This document shows positions 8,242-15,683 of a stretch of DNA of 22,131 nt, one piece after another. The DNA is from JASFTV01 sp050050615 (GTDB lineage: Bacteria; Desulfobacterota; DSM-4660; Desulfatiglandales; HGW-15): positions 1 to 22,131 of the forward strand of contig JASFTV010000013.1 of NCBI GenBank assembly GCA_050050615.1, in the 5' to 3' direction. The stretch's first letter is position 1. Every line of letters starts with the position of its first letter. Made by a program: the position numbers and the translations under genes. Under the pieces are notes generated by a model. The model did not search any database, was not told the DNA's origin, and saw nothing but the letters and a program-made list of their open reading frames with translations.

Positions 8242-9546
8242 CTAGCGTGCCAGTTCGGGTATGATCAAAACGATCTTCGGGAATACAATCAAAATGATGA
8301 TACAGACAATGCATGCTGCCAAGAAAAAGCTCACGCTCTTGAAAATGGTAGAAAGCTCTATCTCTGGAGCCAACGCCTTGACCACATAAATATTGACACC
8401 CACTGGAGGGGTAATGGCTCCCATGGTGGTCACCATGGTCAAGATAATCCCATACCAGATGGGGTCAAAACCGAGGGCCATACCCAACGGGAAAAAGATC
8501 GGGATGGTTAGCACCAGAAATCCAAGAGAGTCTATGAAACATCCTCCTATCAGATAAATCATCAACACAAAGCCCAAAATCACATGGCGGGAAACGGGAA
8601 GACCCGCCGCAAAATCAGCCACCATAAAGGGCAGTCTCGTGATCGCCAAGAAGCGTCCAAAGATGATGGCTCCGGTGACCAGGATGAAGACAAAACACGA
8701 TATCTTCAGCGTTTCAGTGACGGCGTTGACAAAGCCTTCCCAGGATAGTCTGCGCGTTAGGACAGTGACGAGGAGCGCAAAAAAGACACCCACTGCGCCC
8801 GCTTCCGTCGGCGTAAACAAGCCCACATAGAGACCACCGATGACCAAGACGAAGATAATCACCGCTTCAATAACCCCACCCAGGGATTTGATCTTTTCCA
8901 CCAAAGAAGTCTTTGCGCCAGCTGGACCGAAATGAGGATAGATGCGACAGAGAAGAAAAATGGTGAGCACAAACAGAATGCCTAGCACGACTGCCGGCAG
9001 GATACCACCAAGGAAGAGCTTGACGATGGATTGCTCTGTTTGCAAACCGATAACGATGAGGACCACACTGGGCGGCATGACCGTACCCAAGGTGCCGCCG
9101 GTGACCACCGTACCGCTGCTCAGTCTCGTGTCATAATTGTACTTCTTCATCTGTGGCAGGGCAACCGTCCCCATTGTGGCGGCTGTGGCCGTGTTGGAGC
9201 CGCAGATGGCTGCAAAAAGCTCGTCAGCGCCTATGGTGGCGATCGCCAGCCCTCCCCGCCAATGACCGAACCATTTATAAGCTGCGTTGTAAAGCCTTTC
9301 AGCAATGCCCGAATTGAATGCAATGTACCCTAGAAAGATGAAAAGGGGAACGACGGTCAGGCCGTATTTGGAAAATGTCGCCCAGATGTCCGTCCCGACC
9401 ATGGTGATGGCCGCTTTGAACGATACCACATACCAGAACCCGCAGAAGCCTACAATAGCCATACCAAATCCGACGGGCATCCCTAAGATGAACAATACCG
9501 CAAGGAGAAGCAAAATCCCAATGATACCGACAAGCGTCAAACTCAC
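8242..9546 (-). CDS. dctM: TRAP transporter large permease (DctM)
   Basis: 434 residues, very hydrophobic, with about a dozen membrane segments from end to end, normal for the DctM/TRAP-T 12-TM subunit of the ion-transporter superfamily. Typical stretches include GFCGFWYVVSF, the loop FAAICGSNTATAATMGTVALP (a family signature) and GAITPPVGVNIYVV near the C-terminus. It is the ion-driven transport channel acting with DctQ and the periplasmic receptor DctP. It starts with GTG at 9546, overlapping the dctQ stop as GTGA with a purine-rich AAGGAAGGG upstream, so the two are translationally coupled. It is followed by a spacer with an inverted repeat and then the CoA ligase. Confidence 0.95.
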   Translation of the reverse strand: MSLTLVGIIGILLLLAVLFILGMPVGFGMAIVGFCGFWYVVSFKAAITMVGTDIWATFSKYGLTVVPLFIFLGYIAFNSGIAERLYNAAYKWFGHWRGGLAIATIGADELFAAICGSNTATAATMGTVALPQMKKYNYDTRLSSGTVVTGGTLGTVMPPSVVLIVIGLQTEQSIVKLFLGGILPAVVLGILFVLTIFLLCRIYPHFGPAGAKTSLVEKIKSLGGVIEAVIIFVLVIGGLYVGLFTPTEAGAVGVFFALLVTVLTRRLSWEGFVNAVTETLKISCFVFILVTGAIIFGRFLAITRLPFMVADFAAGLPVSRHVILGFVLMIYLIGGCFIDSLGFLVLTIPIFFPLGMALGFDPIWYGIILTMVTTMGAITPPVGVNIYVVKALAPEIELSTIFKSVSFFLAACIVCIIILIVFPKIVLIIPELAR

Positions 9547-10034
9547 TCTTCACCCTTCCTTTCTGGCATCAGAGATTTCAGGAATTCCGTCAAACAGACC
9601 AAAGAAAGAACAGCACATCCCAAGGCCACGCCGTATGTGAAGGGATAGTAGATGATTCGCAACGTCTCGGTCACTTCCCCGGTCTTCCACAAGGTCATCG
9701 CGTACTTTGCCACCCGCCAGGCCACGAGGGCAAAAAAAACCGTGCAGACAGAGCTGTTGACGGCGTTCAGGATCCGCTGAGTCTTTTCTGAAAACCTCAG
9801 GACCAGAACATCGACGCCTATATGAGCCTTTTTGACCTGGGTGTAGCCCAGGGCAAAGGCCGTGATAACCGCCCCGCAATATCCCATGAGCTCAAAAGTT
9901 CCCTTGATCGGCAGCCATACAATGCGCAGGAATATGTTTGCACAGGTCAAAAGGATCATGATCCCCAGAATCCCTCCGGCGATCAGCATGAGAACCTGAT
10001 TCAGGAAGCGGGTTACCCTATCAAGAACATCCAC
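9543..10034 (-). CDS. dctQ: TRAP transporter small permease (DctQ)
   Basis: 163 residues with four predicted membrane helices (about 12-36, 45-65, 85-110 and 125-150), as in DctQ-type 4-TM subunits. The segment containing FLRIVWLPIKGTFELMGY resembles the conserved N-rich/FxR...E region of the family. It forms the membrane complex with DctM. The start is a GTG at 10034 with GGAGG 6 bases before it. A nearby ATG at 10039 is in another frame. Its stop codon overlaps the dctM start. It is separated from dctP by a spacer with a strong stem-loop. Confidence 0.9.
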   Translation of the reverse strand: MDVLDRVTRFLNQVLMLIAGGILGIMILLTCANIFLRIVWLPIKGTFELMGYCGAVITAFALGYTQVKKAHIGVDVLVLRFSEKTQRILNAVNSSVCTVFFALVAWRVAKYAMTLWKTGEVTETLRIIYYPFTYGVALGCAVLSLVCLTEFLKSLMPERKGEE

Positions 10035-10092
10035 GTCATTCCTCCCCTGTCGGCGTGTCGACGCTTGCCCCCCTTTCCGGTGATACCAAAAA

Positions 10093-10151
10093 GAACAGGT
10101 TGGGATTGCGGACCTTAGAGTGCCCCCAAGAATCCGCAGTCCCCCCGGTTC
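10093..10151 (-). other. Stem-loop between dctP and dctQ
   Basis: GGGATTGCGGA at 10102-10112 pairs with TCCGCAGTCCC at 10133-10143 over 11 positions. There is one imperfect pair (C·A in the minus-strand transcript, U·G on the other strand), and the loop is 20 bases. An outer GAAC/GTTC pair (10093-10096 with 10148-10151) extends it across an internal loop. No U-run follows, so it is not a classic terminator. It lies directly behind the receptor gene, where such hairpins often protect the upstream message and let the binding protein be made in excess over the permeases. That role is inference. Confidence 0.55.
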
Positions 10152-10181
10152 TTAAATACAAGCCTTGTGTCTTTACGCCAT

Positions 10182-11204
10182 TTACCTCATATGTTTCTTC
10201 ATGATAGCCTTGATGTCCGAAACGATCTGCTCCGCAGGCAGGCCTTTTGCCTTCGCATTTTGAACCCATTTGGCGGTAATGGGCTCAAGCTTTGCATCCC
10301 ACCTCGCCTTTTCAGCGCCTGTAAGCTCTATGATCTCAACGTTGTGGTTTTTCTTTGACCATGCGACGGAGTCTTCGACATGATTGTCCATGTACACACC
10401 TGTCCATTCAGCCTGCTCGACACTCATGTCATCCATGACTTTCTGGACGTCTTTGGGCAATTTGTTCCACGAGTCCCAGTTCATGACAACGGCAAAGGGA
10501 TAGACCGGTCCATTTATGATTGTCACGTACTTGCACATCTCCGCATATTTGAAATCCTTGAGGGTCTCAAGGGAAGATACTGCACCCTTCACAACACCTT
10601 TCTGAAGGGCTTCAGGGGTGGCTGACTGGGGCATACCTACTGGAGCTGCGCCTAATGCCTTCATAACCTGCAAAACGCCTCCAGAGGCCCTCAGTTGCAA
10701 TCCCTCAAGATCCCCCAAATTTCTCACCGGCACTTTGGCATAGATATTTGCAGGGGCACAGGTGAACATGGTGAGGACTTTGACCTTGGAAAACTCCTCA
10801 GGTTTGTACTTTTCCCAGAGGTCCCATAGGGCCAGGCTCGCCACTCTTGCATTCGGAAAGCCTAGGGGCAAGGCTGTGGCGTTGGTCACAATAAAACGGC
10901 CAGGCTGATAGGCCATGCAGAGGTTACCGATATCCGCCTGTCCTGCAATCACGCCGTCCATCATGTTCTTGGCGCCGAGAAGGGTCCCTCCCGGAAACGT
11001 GTTAACAACAACCTTTCCTCCGGTTCGCTTCTCCACCTCCTTTTTCCATCTTTCCATCTGAACGCAGGGGAAAGTGGGGGCGGGGGGAAAGTTGGCATAG
11101 CTCAGCTTCATGGGCCCTGCTGTGGCATGCCCTGGGGCCAGGATTAGGCTGAATATTGACGCTACAAAAATCCCTGCCACTAATAATGCTACTTTTCGTC
11201 TCAT
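10182..11204 (-). CDS. dctP: TRAP transporter solute-binding protein (DctP)
   Basis: 340 residues, normal for DctP-type receptors. The N-terminus is a clear Sec signal peptide: RRK, a hydrophobic core to about residue 24, and a likely cleavage near GHATA-GP (residue 28-30). The mature part has EVEKRTGGKVVVNTFPGGTL and the conserved GLQLRASGG, whose Arg172 corresponds to the family's carboxylate-binding arginine. The ligand is therefore probably an organic acid. The ATG at 11204 has AAGGAGG 8 bases upstream, the best ribosome site in this run. It is followed by dctQ and dctM. The ligand cannot be named from sequence; the catabolic neighbours suggest it is the pathway substrate. Confidence 0.95.
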   Translation of the reverse strand: MRRKVALLVAGIFVASIFSLILAPGHATAGPMKLSYANFPPAPTFPCVQMERWKKEVEKRTGGKVVVNTFPGGTLLGAKNMMDGVIAGQADIGNLCMAYQPGRFIVTNATALPLGFPNARVASLALWDLWEKYKPEEFSKVKVLTMFTCAPANIYAKVPVRNLGDLEGLQLRASGGVLQVMKALGAAPVGMPQSATPEALQKGVVKGAVSSLETLKDFKYAEMCKYVTIINGPVYPFAVVMNWDSWNKLPKDVQKVMDDMSVEQAEWTGVYMDNHVEDSVAWSKKNHNVEIIELTGAEKARWDAKLEPITAKWVQNAKAKGLPAEQIVSDIKAIMKKHMR

Positions 11205-11556
11205 GTCTTAAACCTCCTTGGTTGGTTGACAAGTTATGAAATCGCTGCGCGATTTTATAAAACCCGACTTCGCCGTTCTCGATAAAGGAAATCCCTAAGC
11301 ATTCCAGTTCTGACCCTCTTAAAGGAAAACCCCTCCTCTCACCTCCTTTCTGTAGGCTGTAGGTCGCTTCTTGTCAGTCGCAAGTTGAGATGGAAAGCCA
11401 CGTGCATGAGAAGAATACTTCCAACGACCTGCCACTCTCAACAAACGACAAGCAATAGTTAGTGTGCCGTAACACAGATAACTTATCCAAATGACAATGA
11501 CGACCGGGAGCCGTCGCTGCGATTGAAGGTTGTCAAGTTATCCGCGACACACAACA
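11205..11556. other. 352-base noncoding spacer upstream of dctP with inverted and direct repeats
   Basis: No convincing gene here. Structure seen: (1) GGTTGACAAGTTAT at 11224-11237 and GGTTGTCAAGTTAT at 11528-11541, one mismatch in 14 bases, bracketing the spacer in the same orientation. (2) A hairpin AAATCGC-TGC-GCGATTT at 11239-11255. (3) An inverted repeat GATAACTT (11477-11484) / AAGTTATC (11535-11542) with outer GTGTG (11462-11466) / CACAC (11548-11552), just behind the mutase stop. (4) CTGTAGGCTGTAGG near 11352, similar to the heptamers at 8151-8186. An AAAGGAGGTGAGAGG purine run lies near 11335-11350 on the minus strand but has no start codon that leads into a gene. No promoter with two good boxes was recognised, though the size of the gap allows a separate dctP promoter. 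Confidence 0.6.
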
Positions 11557-13185
11557 CTAGAACATACTCGGCTCCACATGCTCCCCAAAAACATCTCTGA
11601 AGACATTGGCCATCTCACCGACAGTTGCATAGGACTTACAGCAATCAACGAGAAGCGGCATCACATTTTTCTGCTCCTTCGCCGCCTTTTCGAGTGCCTT
11701 CAAGGAGTCTTTAACAGCCTTGTTATCTCTGCTTTTTTTCAACGCTTTGAGCTGTTCAATTTGCTGAAGGGCCCATGCCTCATTGTACGCATGGAGTTCC
11801 ACCTCCATGTCAACACCCTCTGTGTATTTGTTGACCCCGACCTTTGTGACCTTTCCTTCCTGGAGATTCTTTTCGAACTCATATGCCTGTCTGGCAACCT
11901 CCCTCTGGACATACCCGGAAGAGACCGCCTCCACCATGCCGCCAATCTTCTCAATCTTTTCCATCTCTTCCAGGATCTTTTCCTCCATTTCTTTGGTGAG
12001 CGTCTCCATGAAGTAGGAACCTGCCAAGGGATCCACCGTATCTCTGAGCCCGATTTCATCCATCAGTATTTGAAAAGTCCTCAGAGATAGAAGTGCCGCC
12101 CGCTCTGTAGGAATCGTATAGGCCTCGTCAAAAGAACAAAGGGCGGTGGTCTGAGCCCCTGAGAGCGCCGCGGCGAGCGCATAGTAGGCACCACGCACAA
12201 TATTGTTCTCCGGCTGCTGTTTGGTCATGCCGGAGCCGCCGCCCCCGAAGATGCCTCGAAGAAATAGCGCCTTCTTGTTTTGAACACCGTACTTTTCTCT
12301 TAGCAGTCTCGCCCATAACTTCCTTGCGGCCCTGAACTTCGCAACCGTTTCCCAGAGGTTGCCATAGATATTGAGGTTGAAGGAAAACCTTCCCACAAAA
12401 TCCTCCGCCTTGTAACCCCTCGCCACCACGTTATCAATATAGGCAACGGCGATCATCAGGGCATAGGAGATCTCTTGCGCTGGCGTGCATCCGGACTCCC
12501 TGATATGGTATCCTGCGACAGATACCGGGTTGCACCTCGGTAGCTCTTTCATGGCATACTCGATGGTGTCACCGATGAGCCGTACCGCCGGCTCCACAGG
12601 ATAAATCCAGGCCCCCCGGCCAACCATCTCCTTAAGGATATCGTTTTGGGGGGTCGCCGAGATCTCCTCCTTTCTATATCCGAATTTCTCGGCCACAGAT
12701 TGGTACATAGCAAGCATCACGGAAGCAACCGCGTTTATGGTTAGGCCGGAACCAATTCTGTTCAGTGAGATATCCTTAAAGGCTATCTCAAAATCCTTCA
12801 GCGAATCCACGGCCATCCCGACACGTCCTACTTCTCCTTCGGCCATGGGATCATCGGAATCGTACCCCATCTGCGTGGGGAGATCAAAGGCGACATTGAG
12901 GCCTGTCTGACCGTGAGAAATCATCAGCTTGAAACGCTCGTTGGTTTGCTCGGGCGTACCAAACCCTGTATACTGCCGAGTCGTCCAGTTCCGACTTCGG
13001 TACCCCAAAGGATGGATGCTCCGTGTAAAGGGAAACTCTCCAGGGTCCCCGAGATCTTGATGGTAATCAAAGCCTATTCTTTCCAGATCCTCAGGGGTAT
13101 AGACCGGTTTAACCTTTATGCCGGATTGAAGAATAACTTCCCGAATGGCATCTTTTTCGTCTTTGATGTAAGTGGCTACTCCCAT
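11557..13185 (-). CDS. B12-dependent acyl-CoA mutase, large (catalytic) subunit, methylmalonyl-CoA mutase-like
   Basis: 542 residues: the TIM-barrel half of a methylmalonyl-CoA mutase (MCM), with the B12 domain encoded separately. Conserved family blocks include TGLNVAFDLPTQMGYDSD, QNDILKE, VSVAGYHIRESG and the DEAYTIPTE region. By hand alignment to Propionibacterium MCM, Arg65, Tyr72, Arg190 and His227 match Arg82, Tyr89, Arg207 and His244. The Tyr/Arg pair that grips the substrate carboxylate is kept, unlike isobutyryl- or 2-hydroxyisobutyryl-CoA mutases. Other pocket motifs differ: usual PTMY is PLGY (59-62), usual HTQTSG is IFGGGGSG, and usual SLHTNSFDEA is TALCSFDEA. A dicarboxylyl-CoA substrate other than methylmalonyl-CoA is possible. 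The ATG at 13185 is chosen by family length; GGAG lies 10 bases upstream. Confidence 0.9.
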   Translation of the reverse strand: MGVATYIKDEKDAIREVILQSGIKVKPVYTPEDLERIGFDYHQDLGDPGEFPFTRSIHPLGYRSRNWTTRQYTGFGTPEQTNERFKLMISHGQTGLNVAFDLPTQMGYDSDDPMAEGEVGRVGMAVDSLKDFEIAFKDISLNRIGSGLTINAVASVMLAMYQSVAEKFGYRKEEISATPQNDILKEMVGRGAWIYPVEPAVRLIGDTIEYAMKELPRCNPVSVAGYHIRESGCTPAQEISYALMIAVAYIDNVVARGYKAEDFVGRFSFNLNIYGNLWETVAKFRAARKLWARLLREKYGVQNKKALFLRGIFGGGGSGMTKQQPENNIVRGAYYALAAALSGAQTTALCSFDEAYTIPTERAALLSLRTFQILMDEIGLRDTVDPLAGSYFMETLTKEMEEKILEEMEKIEKIGGMVEAVSSGYVQREVARQAYEFEKNLQEGKVTKVGVNKYTEGVDMEVELHAYNEAWALQQIEQLKALKKSRDNKAVKDSLKALEKAAKEQKNVMPLLVDCCKSYATVGEMANVFRDVFGEHVEPSMF

Positions 13186-13240
13186 AGCATTCTTTCTCCT
13201 TGTCTTACCCTCAATTGATTTCCAGTGACTTCCGACCCTT

Positions 13241-13271
13241 CCCAGCCCGGGGCGCTCTCTGCAGGCTTGGG
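13241..13271 (-). other. Possible stem-loop in the mutase small-large subunit spacer
   Basis: CCCAGCC at 13241-13247 can pair with GGCTTGGG at 13264-13271 with one bulged base, in the 169-base gap between the two mutase subunit genes. No U-run follows. It may tune the ratio of the two subunits or be chance in a G+C-rich spacer. No other gene was seen in this gap. Confidence 0.25.
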
Positions 13272-13354
13272 GAGAACCCGTCAAGAAGGTCTCGCCCGGC
13301 ACCCTGCCTCTTTTGTGCAGATGACATCATATCAAGCACTTTAAACGTTGAAGC

Positions 13355-13756
13355 CTATTTTGCCACGTTTTCCTTTATGAATTTCGTAATCTCATCAAAA
13401 TGGGTGCCGCCGGGAAAGATCCCATCAACCCCCATTTCCTTGAGCTGGGAAACATCCTTATTGGGAATGACCCCGCCAACGACAATCAGAGGCTTTCCGA
13501 AATCCTCTTTTTTTATCAAATCCGTGAGCTTCCTGCAGATAGGAAGATGGGCCCCCGACATAATAGAGAGGCCGATCACATCCACATCCTCCTGAATGGC
13601 CTGTTTCACAATACTCGGCACGCTCTGATGAAGGCCTGTATAGATGATCTCCATGCCCGCTTCCTTCAAAGCATGGGCCACCACTTTGGCACCCCGATCA
13701 TGACCGTCCAGCCCAGGCTTTGCCAAAAGAACCCTTATCTTTGTCTCCGCCATCAT
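13355..13756 (-). CDS. Cobalamin-binding small subunit of acyl-CoA mutase
   Basis: 133 residues, a stand-alone B12-binding domain like the C-terminal domain of methylmalonyl-CoA mutase or the small subunits IcmB/HcmB. The base-off cobalamin motif is complete: DxHxxG in LDGHDRG, with Asp17 and His19 (the lower cobalt ligand); a SxL-type element as GLSIMSGAH with Met66 in place of Leu; and GG at 94-95 plus GG at 116-117 (FPGGT). It should bind adenosylcobalamin for the large subunit encoded downstream. The ribosome site is modest: GGAG lies 10 bases before the ATG at 13756, and a second ATG follows at once. The gene starts 18 bases after the regulator gene. Confidence 0.93.
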   Translation of the reverse strand: MMAETKIRVLLAKPGLDGHDRGAKVVAHALKEAGMEIIYTGLHQSVPSIVKQAIQEDVDVIGLSIMSGAHLPICRKLTDLIKKEDFGKPLIVVGGVIPNKDVSQLKEMGVDGIFPGGTHFDEITKFIKENVAK

Positions 13757-13774
13757 TTCCCTATCGCTCCATGC

Positions 13775-14491
13775 TTAGTGGTCTCCACGTCTTCTCTCGA
13801 ATGCCTCTAGAACAATCTTCTGCCCTCTAAGGATGTGCTCCTTTACAAGTCTCTCTACCCTTTTCACATCCCTGTTTTTGATCGCCTCCAGCATTTTCTT
13901 GTGATCCTCATTGCTCGTCCTCGCCGTGTTGTTCATACTGAGAATAATCTTCCTGAAACGATAGATCTGATCCCTGAGATCGTTGATCAGCTTGATCAGC
14001 TTGGGACTTCGGCTCAGGGCATAGAACAGGTTGTGAAATTCCGTGTTGATCCTGGGCAGCTCATCCATCCGCCCGTTTTCTAGACAAATCTGGAACTCTT
14101 TGATCCTCTCTTCGAGAGGCTCCAGCTCCTCTTCCCGGTGATTCAGCGCGGCCAATCTTGCAGCATAGCTCTCCAGGACACACCGGATTCCAAAGGTCTC
14201 CTCTATGTCTTCCCGGGTTAGATTCAGCACCGTGAAACCGCCCCTGGGGAGTTTCCGGAGCAATCCCTCTCTTTCCAGCTTGTGGATGGCCTCCCGAACC
14301 GGGGTCCGGCTGATATCCAGGGCTTCTGCGATACGGCTTTCCACCAGCCGGTCACCCGGAAGGATATTCCCACGGATAATGGCATGCTTGAGATTCTCAA
14401 AAACATGCTGCCCCAATGATTTCCTTGCGGGCAAAGCGCCAAGAGGCGTCAGAGGCAAGTCTTTTATTTCAATTTCCTTTCTCATGCTCAT
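13775..14491 (-). CDS. GntR-family transcriptional regulator with FCD domain (FadR subfamily)
   Basis: 238 residues. The N-terminal winged helix-turn-helix spans about 25-90 (LVESRIAEALDISRTPVREA, then GLLRKLPRGGFTV). The C-terminal all-helical FCD effector domain has its usual metal/ligand histidines: His153 (EFH), His197 (EDH) and His219 (EHI). Members sense small acids or acyl-CoA compounds and usually repress neighbouring catabolic operons. The gene lies inside the operon, 11 bases after the dehydrogenase stop. No good Shine-Dalgarno is present before the ATGs at 14491 or 14485, so expression is probably low and coupled to the upstream gene. A matching candidate operator, TGTATACA, sits in the promoter at 19024-19052. 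Confidence 0.93.
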   Translation of the reverse strand: MSMRKEIEIKDLPLTPLGALPARKSLGQHVFENLKHAIIRGNILPGDRLVESRIAEALDISRTPVREAIHKLEREGLLRKLPRGGFTVLNLTREDIEETFGIRCVLESYAARLAALNHREEELEPLEERIKEFQICLENGRMDELPRINTEFHNLFYALSRSPKLIKLINDLRDQIYRFRKIILSMNNTARTSNEDHKKMLEAIKNRDVKRVERLVKEHILRGQKIVLEAFERRRGDH

Positions 14492-14502
14492 CTTTTATGA
14501 AC

Positions 14503-15636
14503 TCACAGCCCCACCCACCGAGCTATGTTGGGCAGGAGCACCTCGTGGGTCCCGCCACCGTAAAGCAGAAACCGGTTGTCCCGGTAGTACCGCTGGGCCG
14601 TGTACTCCATGGCATACCCGTAGGCGCCAAAAATACGCGTAGCATAATCGCCTGCCTTGCAGGCTGCTTCAGTGGCAAAGTACTTGGCCATTGTGGACTC
14701 CGGCAAGCAAGGAATCTTGTCATCAATCATGTGGGTCGCCTTGTAGGTCAAGAGCTTCGCAGCTTCCAGATCCACCGCCAACTCAGCCACCTTCGCCTGA
14801 ATAAGCTGGTACTTGCTGATGGGTTTACCGAATGCAACCCGTTCATGGGCGTACTGGATGCAGTCATGTATGGCGGCCCTCACAAGGCCTATGCCCAAGG
14901 CGGCTGTCATGGTCCTGATCTCGGACAGGATAGACAAAAGATTGCCCGTGCCCCGACCTTCCTCCCCCAGCATATGTTCGTGGGGGATGAAGACATTGCT
15001 TAAAGCCAATTCGCAGATCGGCGTTGTTCTCGTCCCCAGCAGATCGAAGGGTTTGCTCAATGAGACGCCGGGGGTCTCTCTGGGTATGAAGAAGAAATTG
15101 AGTCCTCTAAGTTTCTTTGCAGGATCTGTTTGGCAGAGGACGGTATAGAAACTAGCGACTGGACCGTTGGTCACCCAAGTCTTGAGCCCGTTGATCACAT
15201 AGCCGTCGTTCGTCTTGGTTGCCAGGGTGCTGACATTGCCGAGATCCCCGCCTGCCTCAGGCTCTGTCAAACAAAAACAGGATATCTTTTCCCCTCTCAT
15301 AGCGGGGAGGAAATACTTTCCATGCATTTCTTTGGTGCCAAAGTGAAACAGAAAATTCGTCCCCATCAGACACTGCATGGCTGTGGTTGCTGCCACGCTC
15401 ATCAAGCCTCGGGCCAGTTCCTCGCAGATGATGCAGTAAAGCGTCGTGTTTCCACCCGAGCCTCCCCTGTCTTTAGGATATCGGATACCGAAGACCCCCA
15501 TCTTGCCCATTTCCAGAAACATTTCTCTGGGGAATTCTCCCTTTTCATCGATCTCCTGAGCCCTCGGAACAAGCTCGCTGTCCACAAACTTGGCGATGCT
15601 CTTCCTGATCAATTCCTCAGCATTCGACCTTAACAT
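14503..15636 (-). CDS. Acyl-CoA dehydrogenase family flavoprotein lacking the canonical catalytic Glu
   Basis: 377 residues, the standard length. The family architecture is intact: helical N-domain, beta domain with FCLTEPEAGGD (122-131) and INGLKTWVTNG (148-158), and C-terminal helices with AHERVAFGKPI (263-273) and the FAD contact RIFGAYGYAMEY. The usual C-terminal YEGT, whose Glu removes the alpha proton, reads LLYGGGTHEV (357-366), with Gly361 at the Glu position. Isovaleryl- and long-chain enzymes carry the base on an earlier helix, directly before an Arg; here that place is Ile240 with Glu239 one residue earlier. The base is thus uncertain. The start is ATG 15636, preceded by GAGGAGGAGGAT. 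It sits next to ferredoxin-EtfA/EtfB, its likely electron partner. It may act as dehydrogenase or enoyl-CoA reductase. Confidence 0.9.
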   Translation of the reverse strand: MLRSNAEELIRKSIAKFVDSELVPRAQEIDEKGEFPREMFLEMGKMGVFGIRYPKDRGGSGGNTTLYCIICEELARGLMSVAATTAMQCLMGTNFLFHFGTKEMHGKYFLPAMRGEKISCFCLTEPEAGGDLGNVSTLATKTNDGYVINGLKTWVTNGPVASFYTVLCQTDPAKKLRGLNFFFIPRETPGVSLSKPFDLLGTRTTPICELALSNVFIPHEHMLGEEGRGTGNLLSILSEIRTMTAALGIGLVRAAIHDCIQYAHERVAFGKPISKYQLIQAKVAELAVDLEAAKLLTYKATHMIDDKIPCLPESTMAKYFATEAACKAGDYATRIFGAYGYAMEYTAQRYYRDNRFLLYGGGTHEVLLPNIARWVGL

Positions 15637-15683
15637 ATCCTCCTCCTCATATGATCCCACGGTGCCCGGCCTTTAGCGCTTCA

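Noticed and set aside
11557..13185. Large mutase subunit considered as isobutyryl- or 2-hydroxyisobutyryl-CoA mutase because the B12 domain is separate
   Set aside because: It keeps Tyr72 and Arg190 at the positions that are Phe or Ile and Gln in those enzymes; split subunits also occur in methylmalonyl-CoA mutases.
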